From Amycolatopsis anabasis (lineage in GTDB: Bacteria > Actinomycetota > Actinomycetes > Mycobacteriales > Pseudonocardiaceae): DNA of 64,000 bases. Made by a program: the position numbers and the translations under genes. The stretch is from the NCBI RefSeq assembly GCF_009765355.1, contig NZ_VTHK01000013.1, positions 154,370-218,369 on the forward strand, read 5' to 3'. The stretch's first letter is position 1, and the number at the start of each line of letters is the position of its first letter. The notes below the pieces were generated by a model. That model was not told the origin of the DNA. It worked only from the letters and a program-made list of their open reading frames with translations, and ran no database searches. Of this stretch, positions 8,403-17,277 are shown in pieces.

Positions 8403-9472
8403 AGGTCAGGAACGCGTTCGCCGCCGTGCTGCTCACCTCCGCGCTGCTCACCGGATGCGGGGTGACCGCGGCCGATCTGCCGTTGCCCGGCGGCGGGGTC
8501 ACCGGCGACACCTACCCGCTGAACGCCGTCTTCGAGGACGCGCTCAACCTGCCGGAGAAGGCGCACGTGAAGCTGAACGGCGTCGACATCGGCCGGGTGA
8601 CCGGGATCCACGCCAAGGACTTCCACGCCCACGTCGGCATGGTGATCTCCACGAACGTCACGCTGCCCGCCGGGACGACCGCCGAACTGCGCCAGGCGAC
8701 CCCGCTCGGGGACGTGTTCGTCGCGTTGCACCCGCCGCGGGAACCCGGCCCGCCGCTGCGCGCGAACGACACCATCAACCTCGGCTCGACCAGCGCGGCG
8801 GCCAGCGTCGAGGACACCCTGGCCGCGTTGTCCGCCCTGGTCAACGGGGGCGGGCTGGGCCAGCTGAAGACGATCGTCACCGAGGTCAACACCGCGCTGA
8901 CCGACCGGCCCGACCAGATCCGGCACCTCCTCGGGCAACTCGAGGGCACGCTGTCGACGTTGAACGCGCGCACCGCCGACATCGACCGCGTGCTGGCGTC
9001 GGCCCGGTCGCTGACCGCCACCGCCGAGCAGCGGCGCGGCACGATCGACGCGGCACTGGCCGATTTCACCCCGGCGATGCGGGTGCTCTCCGAGCAGACC
9101 GGGAAGATCACCGAGGTCCTCACCAAGGTCGCGAACGCGGGCACCAGTGGCAACAACCTGCTGTCGCGGGTGCGCGGCGATCTCGTCTCGAAGATCAACG
9201 ACGTGGGCGCGGTGCTGGACGGGTTCGCCGCGATCAAGGACTCGCTCGGCCCGACGCTGCGCGGCATGGTCCAGCTCGGCCAGTACGTGGAAGGGGTTTC
9301 CAAGGGCGAGTCCGGGGCGGGGAGCGCGTACTTCGCCGGGATCACCAACATCCCGTTCCTCTCCCCCGGCGAGAACGTGCGGGTCCCCGGTTTCGAGGAT
9401 CTCAACGGGTTCCTCGGGACGGTCACCGACAACCTCGGCGACCTGCTGAAGCGACTCGGGGGCAACCGATGA
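8399..9472 (+). CDS. mceE: Mce family lipoprotein MceE
   Basis: A 357-residue MCE protein with a clear lipoprotein signal: AVLLTSALLTGC, lipobox LTGC with Cys near residue 20. This matches the lipoprotein position (LprK-like) of the operon. The MCE domain includes KAHVKLNGVDIGRVTGI. ATGA overlaps join it to both neighbours. The mature protein would be anchored to the outer face of the cytoplasmic membrane. Confidence 0.92.
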   Translation: MKVRNAFAAVLLTSALLTGCGVTAADLPLPGGGVTGDTYPLNAVFEDALNLPEKAHVKLNGVDIGRVTGIHAKDFHAHVGMVISTNVTLPAGTTAELRQATPLGDVFVALHPPREPGPPLRANDTINLGSTSAAASVEDTLAALSALVNGGGLGQLKTIVTEVNTALTDRPDQIRHLLGQLEGTLSTLNARTADIDRVLASARSLTATAEQRRGTIDAALADFTPAMRVLSEQTGKITEVLTKVANAGTSGNNLLSRVRGDLVSKINDVGAVLDGFAAIKDSLGPTLRGMVQLGQYVEGVSKGESGAGSAYFAGITNIPFLSPGENVRVPGFEDLNGFLGTVTDNLGDLLKRLGGNR

Positions 9473-10674
9473 TCAGGACCCGGATCCTGCTGTCGAACCT
9501 CGGCCTGCTGACCATCCTCGCGGTCGGGCTGAGTTACCTTCTGCTGTCGGTGGTGCGGATCGATCCGACCGCGAAGTCGTTCACGGTGACGGTGCACCTC
9601 GCGACCTCGGGCGGGCTGCTGGACACCTCGGAGGTCACCTTCCGCGGCAGCCACGTCGGCCAGGTCAGCCAGATCCGGTTGCGGCCGAACGGGGTCGCGG
9701 TGGACCTGCGGATCGACGAGGGCACCGAGATCCCGGCGGACACCGACGCGGTGGTGGCGAACCTGTCCGCCGCGGGCGAGCAGTACCTGGACTTCCGCCC
9801 GCGCCGCGACGCCGGGCCGTTCCTCGGCGAGGGCGCGGTGGTCCACGAACGCGACACCAGCACGCCGACCCCGTTCGCCCAGCTGATGGTGCACCTGGGC
9901 GACGTGTCCAAACAGGTCGATCCCGGCAAGCTGGACGTGGTGGTCACCGAACTGGCCAGGGCGTTCGGCTCCGGAACCGGGCCGAAGGTCCAGAAGCTGT
10001 TGTCCGGCGGGGACTTCCTGCTGTCCGGTTTGGAAGAGGTGCTGCCCGAGACGGTCCGGATCCTGAACAACGGCCGGATCACCCTGGACACCGTCGCGGG
10101 CATGCGGGACCAGCTGAGCCGGATCGCGAACTCCGGGGACACCCTGGGCGACCAGCTGCGCGCCTCGGATCCGGAGATCCGGGAACTGCTGGACCAGAGC
10201 CCCGGGGCGTTCGACCTGGTGGACGGGCTGATCCGGGACAACAAGCCGACCATGGCCGCATTGCTCGGCGATCTGAGCACGGTGAGCGAGATCGTCTCGG
10301 TGCGCACCGCGGCGATCGGCGCGTTCCTGCCCGAGCTGACCAACCTCGGCAACGGGCTGGCCGGGGTGGTGCGTGACGGCGCGTTGAAGACGCTGGCCGA
10401 CATCTACCCGCGCCCGGCCTGCGACTACGACACCCCGCGCCGCCCGCCGACGGTCGGGGGCAGCCCGCCGCCGCGGATCAACCGCTACTGCACCGATCGC
10501 GGCCCGTTGCTGCAGCAGCGCGGGGCCTACAACGCGCCCCGCCCGCCGGGCGACACCACCGCGGGCCCGCCGCCCGGTGCGACCGGCGACGAGCGCGCGG
10601 CCACCCCGGCCCCGGGGTCCACCTGGATGAACGACTACCTCGCAGCGCTGCGGAACGCGGAAGGGAGCAACTGA
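9469..10674 (+). CDS. mceF: Mce family protein MceF
   Basis: A 401-residue MCE subunit, the sixth and last. N-terminal membrane helix at about residues 7-27, MCE domain with GGLLDTSEVTFRGSHVGQV, helical middle part, and a C-terminal tail rich in Pro and Arg. Starts with ATGA overlap on mceE and ends in a TGATG overlap with the Mce-associated gene, so the whole set A-F is translationally coupled. Confidence 0.92.
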   Translation: MIRTRILLSNLGLLTILAVGLSYLLLSVVRIDPTAKSFTVTVHLATSGGLLDTSEVTFRGSHVGQVSQIRLRPNGVAVDLRIDEGTEIPADTDAVVANLSAAGEQYLDFRPRRDAGPFLGEGAVVHERDTSTPTPFAQLMVHLGDVSKQVDPGKLDVVVTELARAFGSGTGPKVQKLLSGGDFLLSGLEEVLPETVRILNNGRITLDTVAGMRDQLSRIANSGDTLGDQLRASDPEIRELLDQSPGAFDLVDGLIRDNKPTMAALLGDLSTVSEIVSVRTAAIGAFLPELTNLGNGLAGVVRDGALKTLADIYPRPACDYDTPRRPPTVGGSPPPRINRYCTDRGPLLQQRGAYNAPRPPGDTTAGPPPGATGDERAATPAPGSTWMNDYLAALRNAEGSN

Positions 10675-11369
10675 TGGCGAAGGAAGAGGAGAACGAGCAG
10701 GCCGAGGCAGCGGCGAGCACGGAAGGGGCCGAGGAGACCGTCCAGGTCGCCGAGATCCCCGGCACAACCGAGGAGACCACCGAGACCGCGGAGTCCGCGG
10801 AGTCCACAGCGGACAGCGAAGCGCCCGAAGTGGATGATCCGGACGATTCCGAAGAACGGGGGAAACCCCCGCGCGAGAAGCGGTTCCCGCTCTCCCTGTC
10901 GCTGCCGGTGGCCGCCGCGCTGGCCGTGCTGTTCGTCGCGGGGATCGCGGCCGGGGTGACGTTCTTCCTGCTGTACAAGGACAAGTCCGATGTCGACTCG
11001 GCGAAGGACGCGGCCCTGAGCACCGCGCGCAGCTACGCCGTGACCGTCACCACATACGACTACCAGAACCTGGACAAGAACTTCGCCGACGTGCTGGACG
11101 GCGCGACCGGCGAGTTCAAGGACCAGTACACCGGCGCGAGCGGCACCCTGCGCCAGCTGATCCAGCAGGCGAAGGCCACCGCCAAGGGTAATGTGATCGA
11201 CGCGGCCGTGAAGTCGGCGAGCGCCGACCAGGCCGAGGTCACGTTGTTCGTCGACCAGTCGGTGACCAACGCGGCGACGCAGCAGCCCCGGGTCGACCGC
11301 AACCGGGTGCTGATGAAGCTGGAGCGGCACGACGACCGCTGGCTGGTCAGCAGCCTGCAGTTGGTCTAG
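10674..11369 (+). CDS. Mce-associated membrane protein (Mas)
   Basis: A 231-residue protein with an acidic, low-complexity cytoplasmic N-terminus (Glu/Thr/Ala-rich, residues 1-70), one membrane helix (about residues 77-101) and an extracytoplasmic domain resembling the SnoaL/NTF2-like fold found in Mas proteins (e.g. YDYQNLDKNFADVLDGATGEF). Such proteins follow mce genes and are thought to stabilise the importer, as OrfX/LucA-like factors do. It overlaps mceF by one base. Confidence 0.88.
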   Translation: MAKEEENEQAEAAASTEGAEETVQVAEIPGTTEETTETAESAESTADSEAPEVDDPDDSEERGKPPREKRFPLSLSLPVAAALAVLFVAGIAAGVTFFLLYKDKSDVDSAKDAALSTARSYAVTVTTYDYQNLDKNFADVLDGATGEFKDQYTGASGTLRQLIQQAKATAKGNVIDAAVKSASADQAEVTLFVDQSVTNAATQQPRVDRNRVLMKLERHDDRWLVSSLQLV

Positions 11370-11378
11370 GGAGGTCGG

Positions 11379-12131
11379 ATGGCAGCAGTAGACCGGGTCC
11401 GCGAGTTGCTGGATCCCGACCGCGTTCCCGGGCCGGGCGACGATTCCGCGGGCTACCTCGACCTGCTGCCTCCGGACGCCCAGCGCCCGCGGACCGGCGC
11501 GCAGAACGCGATGCACAGCCCGCTGGTCGCCTCGGTCTACGAGCGCTGGTGGCGCCCGGCGTTCTCCCGGGTGCTGCTGGGGCCGAACGGGCCGAGCATG
11601 ACCGACGAGCGCAAGCTCGCCCGCGAATCGCTGGAGCTCGACCGCGCGCGGACCGTGCTCGACGTGTGCTGCGGACCGGGGAACTTCACCCGGCACTTCG
11701 GCGAGACGCTCGGCGACGACGGGGTGGCGGTCGGACTGGACGTGTCGCCGCCGATGCTCGCGCGGGCGGTGCGGGACAACACCGGGGAGCGGGTGGCCTA
11801 CGTCCGCGCGGACGCGCGGGAACTGCCGTTCCCGGACAAGACGTTCGACGCGGTGAGCTGCTTCGCGGCGCTGTACCTGGTGCCCGAACCGTTCCGGGTC
11901 CTCGACGAACTGGTCCGGGTGCTCGCCCCCGGCGGGCGGATCGCGGTGCTCACCAGTTACCTCACCGAATGGCCGGGCGTGCGGCAGGCGGAACTGCTGG
12001 TCGCCCGGCTCACCGGGCAGAAGATGTTCGCCCGCACCGAGATCACCGGGGTGTTCACCCGGCACGGGCTGACCGAGGTCCGGCAGCGGATCAGCGGGGC
12101 CGCCCAGTTCGTCAGCGCGCGGAAGCCGTAA
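11379..12131 (+). CDS. Class I SAM-dependent methyltransferase
   Basis: A 250-residue Methyltransf_11-type protein. The SAM-binding motif I is LDVCCGPGNFTRHFG (about residues 88-102), followed by the acidic residue in GLDVSPPML, motif ADARELPFPDKTFDAV, and motif VLAPGGRI. A GGAGG-like ribosome site (gggaggtcgg) stands 3-12 nt before the ATG. Only 9 bp separate it from the Mce-associated gene, so it may ride on the mce operon transcript. Similar enzymes methylate small molecules or lipids; substrate unknown. Confidence 0.85.
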   Translation: MAAVDRVRELLDPDRVPGPGDDSAGYLDLLPPDAQRPRTGAQNAMHSPLVASVYERWWRPAFSRVLLGPNGPSMTDERKLARESLELDRARTVLDVCCGPGNFTRHFGETLGDDGVAVGLDVSPPMLARAVRDNTGERVAYVRADARELPFPDKTFDAVSCFAALYLVPEPFRVLDELVRVLAPGGRIAVLTSYLTEWPGVRQAELLVARLTGQKMFARTEITGVFTRHGLTEVRQRISGAAQFVSARKP

Positions 12132-12166
12132 CGAGGTCCCTGGTTCCCCGAGGAAGGAAAACCCTG

Positions 12167-12424
12167 ATGGCACAACGAGCACGTCTGTTCGGCCTGCTGC
12201 TCGCCGGTACCGGCGCCGCCCATTTCGCGGCGCCCGCGCTGTTCGAGCCGATGTCCAAGGTCGCGTTCCCGACCGACACCCAGTCGTGGGTCTACCGCAA
12301 CGGGGCCACCGAGGTGGCGCTGGGGCTTGCGCTGACCAGCAAGCGGACCCGCAAACTCGGCGCCGCCGGGCTGGCCGGTTACGTGCTCTGGCTGGGCAGC
12401 CGGGCCGTCACCGCGAAACGCTAG
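12167..12424 (+). CDS. Small membrane protein, DUF4267/DoxX-like
   Basis: An 85-residue hydrophobic protein with two to three predicted membrane segments and the pattern GAAHFAAPALFEPMSK near the N-terminus, as seen in short actinobacterial membrane proteins of unknown role. A strong ribosome site (aggaaggaa) precedes the ATG. It follows the methyltransferase by 35 bp on the same strand. Its TAG stop shares the four bases CTAG with the stop of the convergent glycohydrolase gene. Confidence 0.7.
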   Translation: MAQRARLFGLLLAGTGAAHFAAPALFEPMSKVAFPTDTQSWVYRNGATEVALGLALTSKRTRKLGAAGLAGYVLWLGSRAVTAKR

Positions 12425-13497
12425 GAACTCGGGTACCGGGCCGCCCAGTCCCGCGGCGGCTCGGGCCCGAATTCGGCGAGCGCGTCGCGGGTGAGGCGTT
12501 CGACGGTTTCGCGCAGTTCCAGGGTGGCCAGCCAGTCGCCGGGAATCGCCCCGGGGCCGTGCACCGCGCCCAGCAGGTTGCCGCAGATCGCCCCGGTGGA
12601 ATCGCTGTCGCCGGAGTGGTTGACCGCGAACAGCAGGCCGTCGGCCAGGTCGTCGGCGGCCAAGGCGGCGCACACCGCGAGGGCCAGGGCTTCCTCGCCG
12701 ACCCAGCCGCCGCCGAGTACGGCCTCGAGTTCTTCCGGTTCGGGCCGCCCCCGCGCGGCGAGCGCGACCGCCTTGTCCAGCGCGCGCAGTTGCTCCTCGT
12801 GCCCGTTCCAGCGCCGGAGTTCCCGGCACGCCAAGGAGATCGCGGCCGGGAGGTCGGTTCCGTCGAGCAGCGCGCGCACGATCACCGCGAACGCGCCCGC
12901 GGACAGGTAACCGCTCGGGTGGCTGTGCGTCAGGGCCGCGCTGAGCGCGCCGACTCGGAACACCTCGTGCGGATCGGCGGACCAGAGCGCGGCGGGCGCG
13001 GCGCGCATGACCCCGCCGCAGCCCTTCGAGTCGTTGAGCGCGTGCGTGAACGAACCGGGCGCCCCGCCGCCGCCGAACGCGCGCAGCGCGGACAGGCAGG
13101 TCATCCCCGGGGCGCGCTGGTGGAACAGGTCGCGCTCACCGATCAGCCAGCCGTCCGGCGCCGGGGCCACGTCCGCGAACCGCCCGGCCGCGCGTTCCCA
13201 CGGAATGCCCTGGGTGTGCAGCCACCGCTGGTAGGCGTGCTGCAGCGCGGATTCCACCGCGACCGGCGCCCCGCGCCGGGCCGCGGCGTGCGCGCGGATC
13301 AGGCCTTCCAGGGTGAACAGGGTCATCTGGGTGTCGTCGGTGATCCGGCCCTGGCGCGGATCGTCATACCCGCGCAAGCCCCGGGCGCCGTGCCGAGCGC
13401 GGATCTTCGCCAGCGATTCGAACTCGATGCCCTCGCCCAGCGCGTCCCCGACGGCCCCGGCCAGCATCGACCCCAGAAAACGATCCGACCAGCCCAT
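12421..13497 (-). CDS. ADP-ribosylglycohydrolase family protein
   Basis: A 358-residue DraG/ARH-family enzyme that removes ADP-ribose from proteins or other acceptors using two Mg2+. Metal-binding motifs are all present: GAVGDALGE near residue 15, ITDDTQMT near residue 50, and HSGDSDSTGAICGNLLGA near residue 295. The ATG at 13497 is preceded by no closer start; a long open frame upstream on the same strand is the shadow of the next gene. Typical family length. The DraG role in nitrogenase control is not implied. Confidence 0.9.
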   Translation of the reverse strand: MGWSDRFLGSMLAGAVGDALGEGIEFESLAKIRARHGARGLRGYDDPRQGRITDDTQMTLFTLEGLIRAHAAARRGAPVAVESALQHAYQRWLHTQGIPWERAAGRFADVAPAPDGWLIGERDLFHQRAPGMTCLSALRAFGGGGAPGSFTHALNDSKGCGGVMRAAPAALWSADPHEVFRVGALSAALTHSHPSGYLSAGAFAVIVRALLDGTDLPAAISLACRELRRWNGHEEQLRALDKAVALAARGRPEPEELEAVLGGGWVGEEALALAVCAALAADDLADGLLFAVNHSGDSDSTGAICGNLLGAVHGPGAIPGDWLATLELRETVERLTRDALAEFGPEPPRDWAARYPSS

Positions 13498-13508
13498 ACC
13501 GGCAGACC

Positions 13509-14600
13509 CTAGGCGAGGGTCTGCCACCAGCCGTCGACCGGGGGCGGGGCGCCGACGTCGACGCGCTGGCCCGGACGGGGCACGGCGAGCGGGACGTCGT
13601 GCGCCTTCGCCTCGCGCCACACCCGGTCGGCCGGTTCGCTCCACGGATGCATGGACAGGGTGAAAGTCGCCCAGTGCACCGGGATCAGCAGCCCGCCGCG
13701 GACGTCGAGATGGGTGGCGACGCCCTCCTCCGGGGTCATGTGGATGTCCGGCCAGCCCGGGGCGTAGGCGCCGATCTGGATGAGCGAGGCGTCGAACGGC
13801 CCGTGCTCGCGGCCGATCTCGGCGTACCCGGGGAAGTAGCCGGAGTCGCCGGTGTAGAAGACCCGGTGCCGCGGACCGGCGACCACCCAGGAGGCCCACA
13901 GCGTTCCGTCGCCGGCGAAACCGCGGCCGGAGAAGTGCTGGGCGGCGGTGGCGGTCAGCTTCAGCTCGCCGAGTTCGGCGCTCTCGGTCCAGTCGAGTTC
14001 GATGATCCGGGATTCCGGCACCCGCCACCGCCGCAGGTGGGCGCCGACGCCCAGCGGCACCACGAACGGCGCGGTCTGGGTGCGCAGCAGGATGCGCACC
14101 GAGGGCAGGTCGAGGTGGTCGTAGTGGTCGTGCGAGATGACGATCGCGTCCAGTCGCGGCAGCCGGTCGAGCGGGACCGGCGGGGCGTGCAGGCGGCGCG
14201 GGCCGACGAGCCGGGATGGGGACACCCGCTCGCCCCACACCGGATCGAGCAGCACCCGGGCGCCGTCCAGTTCGACCAGCGTCGAGGAGTGGCCGTACCA
14301 GGTGATGTGCAGCCCGTCCGCCGGGTCACCGTCCCGTGTGGACACCAGCGGGATCGGACCGGCGGGGCGGCGCGGCACCTTGTCGCCGAAGAGCATCTCC
14401 CGCGCGGCGTCGCGCAGGACGCCCGGCTCCTGGTCGCGGCGGGGCGCGGTGTTGCGGAACCGGCCGTCGCGGAACTGCGGCGAGCGCGCGAGCAGCGCGG
14501 GATCGGGTTTGGCCCCCATCGCCGCCGGGATGTCCCGCACCACCCACGCCGCCGCCCCGGCGAGCGCCGCCGGGACGAGCCACCTCAACTTCTTGCCCAT
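13509..14600 (-). CDS. Metallo-beta-lactamase-fold hydrolase, NAPE-PLD/UlaG-like
   Basis: A 363-residue protein with a hydrophobic N-terminal segment (residues 5-25, signal anchor), then a metallo-beta-lactamase fold: the zinc motif reads VISHDHYDHLD (HxHxDH pattern kept as H-D-H-Y-D-H), followed by AAQHFSGRG, TGDSGYFPG, and PVHWATF. This set matches N-acyl-phosphatidylethanolamine phospholipase D-like hydrolases found on the membrane of many bacteria. Substrate is unknown; a phosphodiester of a lipid is likely from the family. Confidence 0.88.
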   Translation of the reverse strand: MGKKLRWLVPAALAGAAAWVVRDIPAAMGAKPDPALLARSPQFRDGRFRNTAPRRDQEPGVLRDAAREMLFGDKVPRRPAGPIPLVSTRDGDPADGLHITWYGHSSTLVELDGARVLLDPVWGERVSPSRLVGPRRLHAPPVPLDRLPRLDAIVISHDHYDHLDLPSVRILLRTQTAPFVVPLGVGAHLRRWRVPESRIIELDWTESAELGELKLTATAAQHFSGRGFAGDGTLWASWVVAGPRHRVFYTGDSGYFPGYAEIGREHGPFDASLIQIGAYAPGWPDIHMTPEEGVATHLDVRGGLLIPVHWATFTLSMHPWSEPADRVWREAKAHDVPLAVPRPGQRVDVGAPPPVDGWWQTLA

Positions 14601-14676
14601 GCCTCCACGGTACCCGGCGATCCTGAGTGTTCATTCCGCTTAGCGGCCGGTGGTGGTCGCGAGGACACTGGGGGGC

Positions 14677-15021
14677 ATGCTGGATCGTGTGCTCCGGGCC
14701 CGGCCCGAGTGGCGAAGGACCGGCGCCGCGTGCTTCCCGGCCGCCGCCGTGGTCGACGGCCAGTGGTGGGTCCTGCGGCTCAACGGCTTTCCCGATCATC
14801 CGCTGTGGACCCTGTTCGTCAACGGTCCCGAGGTGCGTTTCGACACCACCGGCCTCCCGCCGGCCTGGGGGCGACCGCTCGATCCGTCGGTTCCGCCGCT
14901 GGAGCCCCACCTCGCGCAAGAGGCCCTGGCGCCCCTCCGGGACCTCGCGGTCTACGGCAGCGAGGCCGGCGACCCCTGCGACGACGAAGTCTGCTGCGGC
15001 AGGGCCCGCACCGGGTCGTGA
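14677..15021 (+). CDS. Hypothetical protein, Cys-rich C-terminus
   Basis: A 114-residue protein with no recognised domain. I place the start at the ATG at 14677, preceded by the purine-rich gaggacactggggggc; a GTG/ATG-rich extension to 14650 is possible. The middle has WWVLRLNGFPDHPLWTLFVNG, which looks like a folded beta core, and the C-terminus has CDDEVCCG. Codon usage is GC3-rich as in real genes. It sits alone between divergent and repeat-rich sequence. Confidence 0.6.
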   Translation: MLDRVLRARPEWRRTGAACFPAAAVVDGQWWVLRLNGFPDHPLWTLFVNGPEVRFDTTGLPPAWGRPLDPSVPPLEPHLAQEALAPLRDLAVYGSEAGDPCDDEVCCGRARTGS

Positions 15022-15445
15022 GTGTTCAGACCGGCAAAGTGCGACACCGCGCGGGTGGTGGTGTTCGGAGGTACCCAATGCGGCGTTCGGTACCTGCAAC
15101 GCCCCGAAAGCCGCATTGGTGTCCTCCGGGTACCGGAACGGGGAACACACGCGGCCAGGACGAGGGACTCGCCGCGGGCGGGGAACCCGCTGGCGCGTGT
15201 CCCCCGTTTCGGACGTGCGAGTCCCTCGTTTCGGTAGGCCGAGTTCCCCATTTCGGCAGGTACCCCCGGGGCACCCCAACGAGCACGGCCTCGTTGCGGT
15301 CCCTCTTAGCCGACAACGTGCGACGAGCATCGGGGTGGCAGCCAGGCGGCGCCCGCACGCCCAGACCGGTCACCGTCTCTTGTAAGGGAACCAAGCCTGA
15401 GGGTCGTGAGTGTTCCGGCAGGTCGGGCGAGCACGTTCGCGCAGG
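15022..15445. repeat. Gene-free 424-bp stretch of intergenic repeat fragments
   Basis: No convincing gene. It holds pieces of repeats seen elsewhere in the window: an imperfect 16-bp hairpin (15075-15090 with 15104-15119, one mismatch) related to the hairpin at 17227-17273; TTAGCCGACAACGTGCGA at about 15308, close to the terminator at 24248; and a 15-bp direct repeat gggtcgtgagtgttc at 15013-15027 and 15401-15415, the first copy overlapping the end of the preceding gene. Several ggtaccg and gggaac words recur. It looks like a graveyard of small terminator-like repeats. Confidence 0.6.
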
Positions 15446-16177
15446 TCAGACCAGGCCACCATCCGCGCGGAGGTTCTGGCCGGTGAGCCACCGGGCGTCC
15501 GGCCCGGCCAGGAACGCCACCACGTCCGCCACGTCCTCCGGCCGCCCGAGCCGCCCCAGCGGGGTCAGGTACACCACGCCCTGCCGGGCCTCCTCGGTCG
15601 TCCCGCCGCGCAGCAGATCGGTGTCGGTCGGGCCCGGCGACACCGTGTTCACCGTGATGCCCCGCGCGCCGAGTTCCCGCGAAGCGACCCGCCCGAACTG
15701 TTCCAGCGCGGCCTTGCTCGCCGCGTACACCGACTCCCCGCCGCTGGGCCACGCCGTGGTCATCGTCGAGATGTTGACGATCCGACCGCCGTCGGCCATC
15801 CGGCGCGCGGCCTGCTGGAGGGCGAGGAAGGGGCCGCGCGCGTTGACCGCCAGCACCCGGTCGTACAACTCCGCGGTCACCTCGCCGATCGGGGCGTCCG
15901 CGATGATCCCGGCGTTGTTGACCAGGATGTCCAGCCGCCCGAGGCGCGCGTCCGCCTCGGCGAAGAGCCGTTCGACCTCGTCCGGTTCGCCGAGGTCGGC
16001 CCGGACCGCGTGCGCGCCGGTCTCGGCCGCCACCGCCTTCGCGGCGACGGCATCTGCCCGGTACCCGAACACGACGTCCGCGCCCTCGGCGGTCAGCCTT
16101 CGTACGATCGCCCGGCCGATGCCGCGCGACCCGCCGGTCACGATCGCCGCCTTGCCGGTGAGTGCTTTCTCGTTCAT
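15446..16177 (-). CDS. SDR family oxidoreductase
   Basis: A 243-residue classical short-chain dehydrogenase/reductase. Cofactor motif GGSRGIG at residues 16-22, NNAG at about residues 89-92, catalytic serine in NISTMTT and the YAASK catalytic Tyr/Lys pair at about residues 150-154. Arg in GYRAD after beta-2 favours NADPH. It is divergent from a WYL regulator 62 bp away, which probably controls it. Substrate unknown; 3-oxoacyl reductase-like annotation would be generic. Confidence 0.88.
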   Translation of the reverse strand: MNEKALTGKAAIVTGGSRGIGRAIVRRLTAEGADVVFGYRADAVAAKAVAAETGAHAVRADLGEPDEVERLFAEADARLGRLDILVNNAGIIADAPIGEVTAELYDRVLAVNARGPFLALQQAARRMADGGRIVNISTMTTAWPSGGESVYAASKAALEQFGRVASRELGARGITVNTVSPGPTDTDLLRGGTTEEARQGVVYLTPLGRLGRPEDVADVVAFLAGPDARWLTGQNLRADGGLV

Positions 16178-16194
16178 GCGGCCACGTTTTCACC

Positions 16195-16221
16195 GATCGC
16201 GGCCAGCTTCGGGACGCGATC
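16195..16221. promoter_or_regulatory. Inverted repeat between SDR and WYL regulator
   Basis: GATCGCG (16195-16201) and CGCGATC (16215-16221) form a perfect 7-bp inverted repeat with a 13-bp spacer in the 62-bp divergent gap. It is well placed to be the binding site of the adjacent WYL regulator for both genes. Short and GC-rich, so it could be chance. Confidence 0.3.
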
Positions 16222-16239
16222 ACTGCGAAACTGGGAAAC

Positions 16240-17190
16240 ATGCTGGAAACCTCGGCCCGGCTGCTGCGCCTGCTCTCCCTCCTGCAGACCCGGCGCGACT
16301 GGGCGACCGCCGATCTGGCCGAACGCCTCGAAGTCGCGCCGCGCACGGTCCGCCGGGACATGGGGCGGCTGCGCGATCTCGGCTACCCGGTGCACGCGAC
16401 CCCGGGCGTGGCCGGGGGTTACCGCCTGGGCGCGGGTGCGGTGCTGCCGCCGCTGCTCCTCGACGACGAGGAGGCCGTGGCGGTCGCCCTCTCCCTGCGC
16501 ACCGCGGCCGCCGGAACGGTCGCCGGGCTCGAGGAGACCGCCCTGCGCGCACTGTCCAAACTGGACCAAGTGCTGCCGTCCCGGTTGCGGCGCCGGGTCG
16601 CGACCCTGCAGAGCTACACCGTCCCGGCGCCGCCCGCCGGGCCGACGGTCGACGCGAACGCGCTCACCACCATCGCCGCCGCCTGCCGCGACACCGAACT
16701 CCTCCGGTTCGACTACGCCGACCACTACGGCGTCACCGGCCTGCGCACGGCCGAACCGCATCGCCTGGTGTACACCGGCCGCCGCTGGTACCTGGTGGCG
16801 TGGGACATCGAGCGGTCCGCCTGGCGCAGTTTCCGCGTCGACCGGATCCGGCCGCGAACCCCGAACGGGCCCCGGTTCACGCCCCGCGAGCTGCCCGGCG
16901 GCGATGTCGCCGGGTTCGTCTCGCGGGGCGTGGCCGCCGCGCTGTGGCGGTACCGGGCACGGGTGACCGTGCACGCCCCGGCCACGGTCGTCGCGCGGCG
17001 GATCCCGTCGACCTGGCTGCTCGAGCCGCTCGGCGACGACCGGTGCCTGCTGGACGCGGGCGCCGATTCGCCGCGCCTGCTCGCCGTCTACCTGGGCGCG
17101 CTCGACCTCGCCTTCGACGCGAGCGAGCACCCCGAACTGGCCGAAGCCCTGCGCTCCCTGGCGACCCGCCTCACCGCCGCCGCGGGCTGA
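16240..17190 (+). CDS. WYL-domain HTH transcriptional regulator
   Basis: A 316-residue protein: N-terminal DeoR-like helix-turn-helix (DWATADLAERLEVAPRTVRRDMGRL, about residues 18-42), then a GGYRLG wing, and a WYL domain near residues 140-230 with the sequence GRRWYLVAWDIERSAWRSFRVDRI. WYL domains bind ligands or nucleic acid. ATG at 16240 is chosen over an upstream start at 16162 because the latter overlaps the divergent SDR start. Likely regulates the SDR. Confidence 0.88.
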   Translation: MLETSARLLRLLSLLQTRRDWATADLAERLEVAPRTVRRDMGRLRDLGYPVHATPGVAGGYRLGAGAVLPPLLLDDEEAVAVALSLRTAAAGTVAGLEETALRALSKLDQVLPSRLRRRVATLQSYTVPAPPAGPTVDANALTTIAAACRDTELLRFDYADHYGVTGLRTAEPHRLVYTGRRWYLVAWDIERSAWRSFRVDRIRPRTPNGPRFTPRELPGGDVAGFVSRGVAAALWRYRARVTVHAPATVVARRIPSTWLLEPLGDDRCLLDAGADSPRLLAVYLGALDLAFDASEHPELAEALRSLATRLTAAAG

Positions 17191-17194
17191 ACTT

Positions 17195-17273
17195 CCCCCA
17201 ATGTGGCATTGGGGGCACTGGATGTACCCAATGCGGCTTTCGGGGCGTTGAGTGTCCCGAAAGCCACATTGGG
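17195..17273. terminator. Two stacked hairpins between convergent genes
   Basis: First, CCCCCAATG-tgg-CATTGGGGG (17195-17215) is a perfect 9-bp hairpin. Second, an 18-bp arm at 17227-17244 pairs with 17256-17273 with one mismatch around an 11-nt loop. They lie between the WYL gene and the convergent MFS gene and probably act as a bidirectional terminator. The second shares its core (CCAATGYGGCTTTCGG) with a copy at 15075-15119, so it belongs to a dispersed repeat family. Confidence 0.65.
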
Positions 17274-17277
17274 GGAA

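Noticed and set aside
12421..14238. A 605-residue minus-strand frame ending at the glycohydrolase stop
   Set aside because: The C-terminal 358 residues are the ADP-ribosylglycohydrolase; the N-terminal part is another frame of the MBL-fold gene.
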